A DNA stretch of 10,728 bases from Rhodospirillales bacterium (GTDB lineage: Bacteria > Pseudomonadota > Alphaproteobacteria > Acetobacterales > Acetobacteraceae): contig JANXSA010000242.1 of the NCBI GenBank assembly GCA_025352915.1, forward strand, positions 1 to 10,728, in the 5' to 3' direction. Positions 1-5,975 of this stretch are shown here, piece after piece. The notes beneath the pieces were generated by a model, which had not been told where the DNA came from, ran no database searches, and saw only the letters and a program-made list of their open reading frames with translations. Numbering within the stretch: the first letter of the stretch is position 1; every line of letters begins with the position of its first letter. Made by a program: the position numbers and the translations under genes.

Positions 1-119
1 TCGCCCAGGTCGCGGCCGATCGCGGCGACGCGACCATCGGCAAAGGCGATATCGACGACATCATCCACGTTCTGGGCCGGGTCGATCACCCGCCCGCCAG
101 TGAGCAGCAAGTCGAACAT
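1..119 (-). CDS. Amidohydrolase superfamily enzyme (dihydroorotase/hydantoinase-like), N-terminal fragment
   Basis: Only the first 39 codons are inside the window; the gene runs off the left edge. The peptide begins MFDLLLTGGRVIDPAQN and continues with a VDIAFADGRVAAIG stretch. This is the small N-terminal beta-sandwich signature (GGRVIDP, then DGRIAAIG) of cyclic amidohydrolases such as dihydroorotase, hydantoinase, allantoinase and amidohydrolase/deacetylase metallohydrolases. The metal-binding HxH motif would lie beyond the edge, so the substrate cannot be told. The start is the ATG at 119, preceded on the minus strand by GGAGGA at 131-126 with six bases of spacing, a strong ribosome binding site. 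The gene is transcribed away from the aminotransferase at 277. A ring-opening hydrolase beside a transaminase and a carbamoylase-like gene would suit cyclic ureide or imide breakdown (inference). Confidence 0.8.
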   Translation of the reverse strand, partial: MFDLLLTGGRVIDPAQNVDDVVDIAFADGRVAAIGRDLG

Positions 120-276
120 ATCCGTTCCTCCGAGGGGAAAATTGCCGAGCCCGTCATGTTCGGCGGTGGGAAATTTTCGCGCAACCCCTCCCCAAGCGGG
201 AAAACTGGTGCAGAATGCCCGGCGACGCTTCCACCTTCCCGCCGCACGTGGCGCGCGCAACACGCAGGAGCTCCCG
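120..276. promoter_or_regulatory. Divergent intergenic region with three GGGAAA repeats
   Basis: This 157-bp gap separates the minus-strand amidohydrolase from the plus-strand aminotransferase, so it should hold both promoters. Three similar words occur in the same orientation: GGGAAAATT at 135-143, GGGAAATTTT at 168-177 and GGGAAAACT at 198-206. Their starts are 33 and 30 bases apart, about three helical turns each. The two ribosome binding sites lie at its ends (126-131 minus; 266-270 plus). No convincing -35/-10 pair was found. A regulator binding the repeats is only a guess. Confidence 0.35.
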
Positions 277-1671
277 ATGAGCAGTACAGTCGCCGACGAT
301 TCCCGGACCAATTCGCGGATCGTCACCTCCTATCGCCAGCGCACCGCCGGCTCGGCCGAGATGGCGCGCCAGGCCCAGGAGCTGTTCCCCAGCGGCATCA
401 CCCATGACGCACGCAATGTCGACCCGTACGGGATCTACGTTGCTCGCGCCGCCGGGCCGCATAAATGGGATGTCGATGGCAACAAGTACATCGACTATTT
501 CGGCGGCCATGGCGCGCTGATCCTGGGACATAACAACCCGACCGTGCTGGCGGCGATCACCGCGGCGATGCAGGACGGCTCGCAATTCGGCGCCAGCCAT
601 CCGCGCGAGATCCTGTGGGCCAATGCGGTCAAGCGTCTGGTGCCGGCGGCCGAGCGGCTGCGCTTCACCTCCTCGGGCACCGAGGCGACGTTGATGGCGC
701 TGCGCCTGGCCCGCGCCTTCACTGGGCGCGACACCCTGCTGCGCTTCAAGGGCCATTTCCACGGCTGGCACGACCACGTGAGCAGCGGCTATTCCAACCA
801 CTACGACGGCACGCCAACGCCGGGCGTGCTGCCGAGCGTGGCGCAGAAATCGGTGCTGGTGAATCCCGGCGATATCGCGGCCGTCGAAGAAGTGCTGAAG
901 AACAATCCGGATATCTGTGCGGCGATCCTGGAGCCCACCGGCTCGTCCTTCGGCCAGGTGCCGCTGACGGCCGAATTCGTCCAGGAGCTGCGCCGCCTGA
1001 CCGCCAGATACGGCGCCCTGTTGATCATGGACGAGGTGGTGACCGGCTTTCGGGCCTCGCCGGGTGGCGCGCAGGTGCTGTGGGGCATTACGCCGGACCT
1101 GTCGTCCTGGGCGAAAATCCTGGCCGGCGGCATGCCGGGCGGCTGCGTGACCGGGCGTAAGGACATTCTCGACCTGCTCGATTTCGCCGCCTCCGCCAAG
1201 GCCGGGCGTGAGAAGATCGGCCATCCCGGCACCTTCAACGCCAACCCGGTCTCCGCCGCCGCCGGCATTGCCTGCCTGACCATCCTGGCCGAGACCGACG
1301 CGGTGCAGAAGGCGGCCGATACCGCGGCTTCGCTGCGCTCCGGGCTGAATGACGTGCTCGCCGAGTTCGGGTTGAAATGGTCGGTCTACGGCACCTCCTC
1401 GGGCTTCCATCTGTTCGTGAATCCGAAGAACCGTGACATCACGCCGCACGGCTTCGACCCCTTCGCCTGCGAGATGGAAGAGCTGAAGGCGCAGCCGCAA
1501 AAGCTGAACAACCGCATGCGCATCGCCCTGCTGGTGAACGGCGTGGACACTAATCCGCGCATCGGCGGGCTGCTGTCCTGCACCCACACGGCGCAGGACG
1601 TGGCCGAAACGCTGGCGGCATACCGCGAGGCGCTGAAGATGATGAAAGCGGAAGGCGAGCTTCCGGTCTGA
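277..1671 (+). CDS. Class III PLP-dependent aminotransferase (glutamate-1-semialdehyde aminomutase-like)
   Basis: A 464-residue fold-type I PLP enzyme that moves an amino group between an amine or amino acid and a keto acid, or within a molecule as in GSA aminomutase. It is cytoplasmic. Visible landmarks: SSGTEA at residues 132-137 (PLP phosphate loop), HGWHD at 162-166 (the HG that stacks on PLP), LLIMDEVVTGFR with cofactor-binding Asp252, and SWAKILAGGMPGG with probable Schiff-base Lys280. HPGTFNANPVS starts near 316. The length is slightly above the roughly 430 residues typical of GSA aminomutase. The start is ATG 277, with AGGAG at 266-270 and six bases of spacing. A longer in-frame reading from GTG 100 lacks a good site and overlaps the divergent gene. 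It is unlikely to be the heme-pathway HemL: the context is catabolic, and beta-amino-acid transaminases share this fold. The precise substrate is unknown. Confidence 0.85.
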   Translation: MSSTVADDSRTNSRIVTSYRQRTAGSAEMARQAQELFPSGITHDARNVDPYGIYVARAAGPHKWDVDGNKYIDYFGGHGALILGHNNPTVLAAITAAMQDGSQFGASHPREILWANAVKRLVPAAERLRFTSSGTEATLMALRLARAFTGRDTLLRFKGHFHGWHDHVSSGYSNHYDGTPTPGVLPSVAQKSVLVNPGDIAAVEEVLKNNPDICAAILEPTGSSFGQVPLTAEFVQELRRLTARYGALLIMDEVVTGFRASPGGAQVLWGITPDLSSWAKILAGGMPGGCVTGRKDILDLLDFAASAKAGREKIGHPGTFNANPVSAAAGIACLTILAETDAVQKAADTAASLRSGLNDVLAEFGLKWSVYGTSSGFHLFVNPKNRDITPHGFDPFACEMEELKAQPQKLNNRMRIALLVNGVDTNPRIGGLLSCTHTAQDVAETLAAYREALKMMKAEGELPV

Positions 1672-1683
1672 GTTTTTTCATGG

Positions 1684-1709
1684 GGCCGGGCGGGAACGTC
1701 CGGCCTTTT
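1684..1709 (+). terminator. Probable intrinsic terminator after the aminotransferase
   Basis: Thirteen bases after the stop codon, GGCCGG (1684-1689) pairs with CCGGCC (1700-1705) across a 10-base loop, followed at once by TTTT (1706-1709). A GC stem plus a short T run is the usual rho-independent form. The six-pair stem and four Ts make it moderate in strength. It separates the aminotransferase from the amidase operon. Confidence 0.55.
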
Positions 1710-1743
1710 CTGATTCTGCTTTGCTAGCGTTGGGGTGTTTGCG

Positions 1744-3159
1744 ATGAATGACGAAGATCTGGGCTTTCTGCCGGCGACCGAACTGGCGCCGATGATCCGG
1801 ACGAAGAAGATTTCGCCGGTCGAGGTGATGCGCACCATCATCAAGCGCATCGAGCGGCTGGAGCCGAAGATCAACGCCATGGCGGCCTTCGGGCCGGAGC
1901 TGGCGATGAAGCACGCCCATGCCGCCGAGGACGCATTGATGCGGGGCGGCCCGATCGGCCCGCTGCACGGCCTGCCGGTCACCATCAAGGACCTGGCGTG
2001 GACCCATGACTTCCCGACCGAATCCGGCAGCCATTCGGCCAAGGGCTTCCAGTCCAAGATCGACAACCCCTTCGTCGCCCGGCTGCGCGAGGCCGGCGCG
2101 ATCGTCATCGGCAAGACCACCACCAGCGAGTTCGGCTGGACCGGGGTTTCGCGCTCGCCGTTGACCGGCATCACCCATAATCCGTGGAAACAAGGCTACA
2201 ACGCCGGCGCCTCCTCGGCTGGTGCCGGTGCCGCCTCGGCCGCCGGTTATGGCGCGCTGCACCAGGGCAGCGACGGCGCTGGCTCAATCCGCATGCCGGC
2301 GCATTTCTGCGGCCTGTTCGGCCTCAAGCCGACGCATGGCCGGGTGCCGAACCACCCCGTCGGCGCCGGCGACTACACCTCGCATATCGGCCCGATGACC
2401 CGCACCGTGCGCGATGGCGCGCTGATGATGTCGGTGATGTCCGGCCCGCATCCGCTGGATCACACCAGCCAGGAAGCCGGGCCGGCCGACTACATGGGCC
2501 GCCTGGATGACGGGATCAAAGGCAAGCGAGTCGCTTTCTCGATGGACCTCGGCCATGCCCGCGTCGATCCCGAAGTGGCCGACCTCGTCCGGAAGGGCGC
2601 CGAGGCCCTGGCCGCCGGCGCCGGCTTCACCCTGACCGACGTCAAGCCCGCCTGGGGCCCGGCGGGTCCGGGCCTGATCCGCGACTTCTGGGCCGCCCAC
2701 ATGACCCGCAGCGCCGCACTGCTGCCGAAATTCGAGCACCAGATGGACCCCGGCCTGGTCGCCTGCATCAAGGATGGCGCCCAGGTCTCGATGGCGCAAT
2801 ACCAGGACATGCGCATCAAGAAGATGCAGTACATCGCCGACATCCACATGTTCTTCGAGGACTGGGATTTCCTGATCACCCCCACCGTCTCGGTCGCCGC
2901 CTTCCCCGCCGAGAAGCTGATGCCAGATCACTGGCCGCAGCATCCGTGGGACTGGATCCAGTGGGCAGAATTCTCCTACCCGTTCAACATGAGCTGGAAC
3001 CCCGCCGCCACGGTGCCCTGCGGCTTCACCAAGGACGGCCTGCCGGTCGGGCTACAGATCACCGGCCGCCGCTTCGACGATCTCGGCGTGATGCAGGCGT
3101 CGCGGGCGTTCGAGCGGATTCAGCCCTGGGCCGACAAGCGGCCGGCGATGGATTGGTAA
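1744..3159 (+). CDS. Amidase signature family amidohydrolase
   Basis: A 471-residue serine hydrolase that cleaves carboxylic amides to acid and ammonia (or amine). The Ser-cisSer-Lys triad is fully visible. Lys82 lies in GLPVTIKDL, cis-Ser157 in GASSAG and nucleophile Ser181 in GSDGAGSIRMPA. The spacings of 75 and 24 residues are the same as in fatty acid amide hydrolase (K142, S217, S241). The N-terminal helical part (FLPATELAPMIRTKKISPVEV) and the C-terminal GLPVGLQITGRRFDD block are also typical. No signal peptide is apparent. The chosen start is ATG 1744, with GGGG at 1732-1735 as a weak ribosome site; GTG 1735, three codons upstream, is the alternative. It is the first gene of a three-gene plus-strand operon, four bases from the next. 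It is not GatA by context, as no gatB or gatC is adjacent. Substrate specificity cannot be read from the sequence. Confidence 0.9.
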   Translation: MNDEDLGFLPATELAPMIRTKKISPVEVMRTIIKRIERLEPKINAMAAFGPELAMKHAHAAEDALMRGGPIGPLHGLPVTIKDLAWTHDFPTESGSHSAKGFQSKIDNPFVARLREAGAIVIGKTTTSEFGWTGVSRSPLTGITHNPWKQGYNAGASSAGAGAASAAGYGALHQGSDGAGSIRMPAHFCGLFGLKPTHGRVPNHPVGAGDYTSHIGPMTRTVRDGALMMSVMSGPHPLDHTSQEAGPADYMGRLDDGIKGKRVAFSMDLGHARVDPEVADLVRKGAEALAAGAGFTLTDVKPAWGPAGPGLIRDFWAAHMTRSAALLPKFEHQMDPGLVACIKDGAQVSMAQYQDMRIKKMQYIADIHMFFEDWDFLITPTVSVAAFPAEKLMPDHWPQHPWDWIQWAEFSYPFNMSWNPAATVPCGFTKDGLPVGLQITGRRFDDLGVMQASRAFERIQPWADKRPAMDW

Positions 3160-3163
3160 GGCT

Positions 3164-3619
3164 GTGAGCGCTGCGCACCGGCTGATCGCCACCCCGATCG
3201 GCCGGCTGCGCACGCCATGGCATACCACCGCCGAATGCCCGCGCAACGGCCGGCGTGGCGATACGCCGTTGTGCACGGTCGAGGTCGATGCCGCCTATGT
3301 GCCCGGCCTGAAGGACCTGGAGGGCTACACCCACCTGATCCTGCTGTACTGGATGAACCAATCCGGCACGCCCGAGATGCAGTTCACCCCCCCGAACGAC
3401 ACCGAACCGCGCGGCATGTTCGCCACCCGCACGCCGCGCCGGCCCAATCCGATCGGCCTGTCTGTGGTGAAGTTCGAGGGCTTCGTCGCACCCGGCGTCC
3501 TGAACGTGCGCTATCTCGATTGCGTTGACGGCACGCCGCTACTGGATATCAAGCCTTACCTGCCCAGCACCGATGCCGAACCCGAGGCCAGCATGGGGTT
3601 TCAGAAGCGGAGCCGCTGA
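3164..3619 (+). CDS. trmO: TrmO-type tRNA (t6A37) N6-methyltransferase, TsaA/UPF0066 family
   Basis: A 151-residue protein matching the TsaA/TrmO family. This family uses S-adenosylmethionine to methylate the N6 atom of threonylcarbamoyladenosine at position 37 of certain tRNAs, through a beta-barrel (class VIII) fold. Key motifs are IGRLRTPW near residues 12-19, GYTHLILLYW at 54-63, the signature FATRTPRRPNPIGLS at 86-100 and LDCVDGTPLLDIKPYLP at 118-134. The protein is the short form, without the C-terminal extension that brings the E. coli protein to about 235 residues. It starts with GTG 3164, four bases after the amidase stop. The ribosome site is poor (TAAGG at 3157-3161), so it may depend on translational coupling. 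Its TGA overlaps the ATG of the next gene. The family is clear; the tRNA role is taken from characterised members. Confidence 0.85.
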   Translation: MSAAHRLIATPIGRLRTPWHTTAECPRNGRRGDTPLCTVEVDAAYVPGLKDLEGYTHLILLYWMNQSGTPEMQFTPPNDTEPRGMFATRTPRRPNPIGLSVVKFEGFVAPGVLNVRYLDCVDGTPLLDIKPYLPSTDAEPEASMGFQKRSR

Positions 3620-4350
3620 TGGCCCAGAACATCTACGACGACGACAGCTTCTTCTCCGGCTACAGCACGCTGGCGCGGTCGGTGAAGGGGCTGGACGGGG
3701 CAGGGGAGTGGGCCTCGATCCGCGCCCTGTTGCCGCCGATGGCCGGGCTTCGGGTGGTCGACCTCGGCTGCGGCTTCGGCTGGTTCTGCCGCTGGGCGCG
3801 CGAAGCCGGCGCGGCCGCGGTGCTGGGGCTCGACCTCTCCGAAAAGATGCTGGCGAAGGCGGCGCAGGACACCAGCGACCCGGCGATCACCTATGGCCGC
3901 GCGGACCTCGACCGGCTGGATCTGGCGCCCGGCGCGTTCGACCTCGCCTATTCATCGCTGGCGCTGCATTACTTGGCATCACTCGAAGCTGTGATGGCCG
4001 CGGTGCACGCCGCCCTGGTGCCGGGCGGGCATTTCGTCTTCTCCGTCGAACACCCGATCTACACCGCGCCCACCCAACCCGGCTTCGTCACAGGCGATGA
4101 CAGCCGCCGGGTTTGGCCGCTGGATGCCTACCTGATCGAAGGTCGCCGTGTGACCAACTGGTTCGCGCCCGGCGTGGTGAAGCACCACCGCACCGTCGCC
4201 AGCTACGTCACTGCCCTGTTGTCCGCCGGCTTCACCCTGACGGCGTTACAGGAATGGGGGCCGAGCGCCGAACAGATCGCCGAGCACCCCAGCTGGGCCG
4301 ACGAGCGGCAGCGCCCACCCTTCCTGCTGGTGGCCGCGCGTCGCGGGTGA
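3619..4350 (+). CDS. Class I SAM-dependent methyltransferase, substrate unknown
   Basis: A 243-residue Rossmann-fold methyltransferase. Motif I is VVDLGCGFG at residues 46-54 (SAM-binding glycine loop). The acidic residue closing strand 2 is Asp72 in LGLDLSEKML. A FDLAYSSLALHYL segment follows at about 107-119, and a VPGGHFVFSVEHPIY stretch follows later, as in the Methyltransf_11 type. The start ATG 3619 shares its A with the TGA of trmO, and GCGGAG lies at 3607-3612 with six bases of spacing, so the two genes are translationally coupled. It is the last gene of the amidase-trmO operon. Nothing in the sequence identifies the methyl acceptor; a small molecule or tRNA is equally possible. Confidence 0.85.
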   Translation: MAQNIYDDDSFFSGYSTLARSVKGLDGAGEWASIRALLPPMAGLRVVDLGCGFGWFCRWAREAGAAAVLGLDLSEKMLAKAAQDTSDPAITYGRADLDRLDLAPGAFDLAYSSLALHYLASLEAVMAAVHAALVPGGHFVFSVEHPIYTAPTQPGFVTGDDSRRVWPLDAYLIEGRRVTNWFAPGVVKHHRTVASYVTALLSAGFTLTALQEWGPSAEQIAEHPSWADERQRPPFLLVAARRG

Positions 4351-4372
4351 TCGTGCTTCACGCGGAATAATA

Positions 4373-4436
4373 TTGCGAGTCGTGCGCAACGACTCGGCAA
4401 GCCCGCATGGAGTCAAAGGGATATGAACAATCCCTT
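4373..4436. terminator. Two hairpins in a convergent intergenic gap
   Basis: The 137-bp gap 4351-4487 lies between genes that converge. CGAGTCGT (4376-4383) pairs perfectly with ACGACTCG (4389-4396) over a five-base loop. With one bulged base the stem can be extended by TTGC (4373-4376) against GCAA (4397-4400). A second, weaker hairpin pairs AAGGGA (4416-4421) with TCCCTT (4431-4436). On the minus strand the first stem is followed by a T-rich TATTATT, so it may terminate the M20 gene. No strong T run follows on the plus strand. The terminator role is inferred from position. Confidence 0.45.
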
Positions 4437-4487
4437 AACATCGAACTGAAGGTGCAACGCTCCGGCTCGTCTCAAGCCCTGTGAATC

Positions 4488-5723
4488 TCACCCCCGATTG
4501 GCCCGCGCCAGCACCGCATTCGCCAACACCTCCACCCCGGCGGCGCAGTGTTCGGGTTCGGACCATTCGCGCTCGCTGTGCGACCAGCCGTCGCGGCACG
4601 GCACGAAGATCAATTCGGTCGGGCAAAGCCGAATCATGTTGAACGCGTCGTGCCCCGGCCGCGTGCGCATCCGCGTGCAGGAATAGCCAAGCTCGGCGGC
4701 GGCCTTCTCGGCCAGCTGGATCATCCCCTCGTCGAAATGCACCGGCGCGCGCTGGCGCTTGACCAGGGTGTTGAAGACCAGCCCGGTCTGCGCCGCAATC
4801 CGCGCCTCCGCCGCCTCGATCTCGCCGGCCATGGCAGCAGCACCTTCCGCGTCCGGATGCATGATGCCGTAGCTGAAGGTGGCGCGATGCGGAATGTTGA
4901 TGCGGTTGTTCGGCCAGCAATCCATCACCACCGCACTCGCCGACCCCGCCGGCGCATAGGCAATCCCCACCCGGTCGATCGCGTCGATCAGCTTGGCCGC
5001 CCCCACCAGCGCATTGCGCCGCCGCATCATCGGCATCGACTGGATATGCGCGTTCTCGCCCAGCACCTCCATATCGGCAAACACCGAATAATGGCTGTGC
5101 GTCACCGCACCAATGGTGATCCCGGCCCCCTCCAACAGCGGCCCCTGCTCGATATGCAGCTCGAAATAGGCATCGACGTCACGCCCGCCCACCGGCGCCG
5201 TGCCGTCATAGCGGATGCGCCGCAACTCATCGCCAAACCGCAGCCCCTGCCGGTCGGTCGAGCCATGCGCCTCCGCCAGCGGCAACACCCCGGCAAACAC
5301 CGCCGAGCCCATCAGCCCCGGCGAGAAGCGTGCCCCCTCCTCGTTGGTCCAGTTCACCACCTCCAGCGCCCGCTTCGTCACAATCCCCGCCTCGGCAATA
5401 CTCCGCACCGCCTCCAGCGCGCCCAGCACACCGAGCGGCCCATCGAACTTCCCCCCCGGCGACTGGCTGTCCAAATGACTGCCCAGCATCACCGGCGCCA
5501 GGCCGGGATCACTGCCCTCGCGCCGCGCAAACATGTTGCCCATCGCATCCACGCTCAGCGCCAGCCCGGCCTCCTGGCACCAATACCCGAACAACCCGCG
5601 CACATCGCGATCCCCATCGGTCAGCGCCATGCGGTCCACCCCGCCATGCGCCAACTGGGCAATCGACCCCAAAGCCATCAGGTCAGACCAAAGTCGCTTG
5701 GCGTTCACGCGAATCAGAGCCAT
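4488..5723 (-). CDS. M20-family Zn-dependent hydrolase (N-carbamoylase/allantoate amidohydrolase-like)
   Basis: A 411-residue dinuclear zinc hydrolase of the hydantoinase/carbamoylase amidase group, which hydrolyses N-carbamoyl amino acids, allantoate, ureidoglycolate or related ureides. The metal ligands and catalytic residues are visible: His83 (GSHLDSQ), Asp94 (GGKFDG), Glu128/Glu129 (NEEGARFSP), His190 (ELHIEQGP) and His382 (WSHSERE). GHDAF lies at 357-361, and the dimer-domain histidine is His226 (NAHIQSMPM). Odd point: where E. coli AllC and relatives have a D-x-R-H strand whose Arg holds the substrate carboxylate, this protein reads YGIMHPD with Met288. The substrate may therefore differ. 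The start is ATG 5723, with AGGGA upstream; a TTG at 5759 is possible but less likely. The gene stands alone and diverges from the GGT-family gene across the AT-rich element. Confidence 0.85.
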   Translation of the reverse strand: MALIRVNAKRLWSDLMALGSIAQLAHGGVDRMALTDGDRDVRGLFGYWCQEAGLALSVDAMGNMFARREGSDPGLAPVMLGSHLDSQSPGGKFDGPLGVLGALEAVRSIAEAGIVTKRALEVVNWTNEEGARFSPGLMGSAVFAGVLPLAEAHGSTDRQGLRFGDELRRIRYDGTAPVGGRDVDAYFELHIEQGPLLEGAGITIGAVTHSHYSVFADMEVLGENAHIQSMPMMRRRNALVGAAKLIDAIDRVGIAYAPAGSASAVVMDCWPNNRINIPHRATFSYGIMHPDAEGAAAMAGEIEAAEARIAAQTGLVFNTLVKRQRAPVHFDEGMIQLAEKAAAELGYSCTRMRTRPGHDAFNMIRLCPTELIFVPCRDGWSHSEREWSEPEHCAAGVEVLANAVLARANRG

Positions 5724-5801
5724 GCCGAATGATCCCTGCCGTGCCGTGGTGCGCAACAATGGCCCGCAAAGCCGTGCCGCTCAAGGATATCCCGCGCGCA
5801 A

Positions 5802-5891
5802 TGGATAAAAAGTTTTTGCTTCTTTTTCCAAAAAGAAGTCTTTCTAAGACTTGTTCTTTTTTGAAAAAAAGAACCAAAAAACTTTTATCCA
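5802..5891. repeat. AT-rich branched inverted-repeat element (three hairpins inside an outer stem)
   Basis: This 90-bp block is almost pure A/T runs in a GC-rich window. The outer 17-base arms (5802-5818 and 5875-5891) pair at 15 of 17 positions. Inside, CTTCTTTTT (5819-5827) pairs perfectly with 5830-5838, AAGTCTT (5836-5842) with AAGACTT (5846-5852), and GTTCTTTTTT (5853-5862) with 5865-5874. The first and middle hairpins share three bases. The whole can fold as a cloverleaf or cruciform on either strand. It lies between two divergent gene starts, where a terminator would not be expected. It may be a family-specific interspersed repeat, an insulator or a melted promoter region. No target-site duplication or transposase is visible. 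Confidence 0.8.
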
Positions 5892-5922
5892 CTTGGCTTC
5901 GTGCCTCCCCTGGGAAGTGGGG

Positions 5923-5968
5923 TTGACGTCACCGCTGGCAACCGTTGCACAATCGCTTAACCAAGGAG
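5923..5968 (+). promoter_or_regulatory. Candidate promoter and ribosome binding site of the GGT-family gene
   Basis: TTGACG at 5923-5928 resembles a sigma-70 -35 box. CACAAT, 19 bases further on (5948-5953), matches the -10 consensus at four of six positions, though the spacing is long. The -35 overlaps a perfect 8-bp palindrome, TGACGTCA (5924-5931), which could be an operator half of unknown meaning. AAGGAG at 5963-5968, seven bases before ATG 5976, is a strong ribosome site and fixes that start. Confidence 0.4.
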
Positions 5969-5975
5969 ACCCGCC

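Noticed and set aside
100..276. N-terminal extension of the aminotransferase from GTG 100
   Set aside because: Overlaps the divergent amidohydrolase start, has no good ribosome site, and the extra residues do not look like a targeting signal or domain. ATG 277 has AGGAG at ideal spacing.
154..1587. A 477-residue minus-strand frame antisense to the aminotransferase
   Set aside because: Shadow of a high-GC coding frame; His/Arg/Gly-rich with no recognisable domain, while the plus strand has a complete PLP site.
277..1671. Assignment as HemL for tetrapyrrole synthesis
   Set aside because: The fold matches, but the neighbours are catabolic C-N hydrolases and other class III transaminases share these motifs; a gene symbol would overstate the evidence.
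4548..5732. A 394-residue plus-strand frame antisense to the M20 hydrolase
   Set aside because: Pro/His/Arg-rich shadow; the minus-strand product carries all M20 zinc ligands.
5724..5759. TTG start at 5759 for the M20 hydrolase
   Set aside because: Adds 12 residues with no family match; ATG 5723 has a purine-rich AGGGA site upstream and begins just before the conserved N-terminus.
5802..5891. Simple rho-independent terminator for the AT-rich element
   Set aside because: It lies between two gene starts, not at a gene end, and its stems are almost free of GC, unlike a normal terminator stem.
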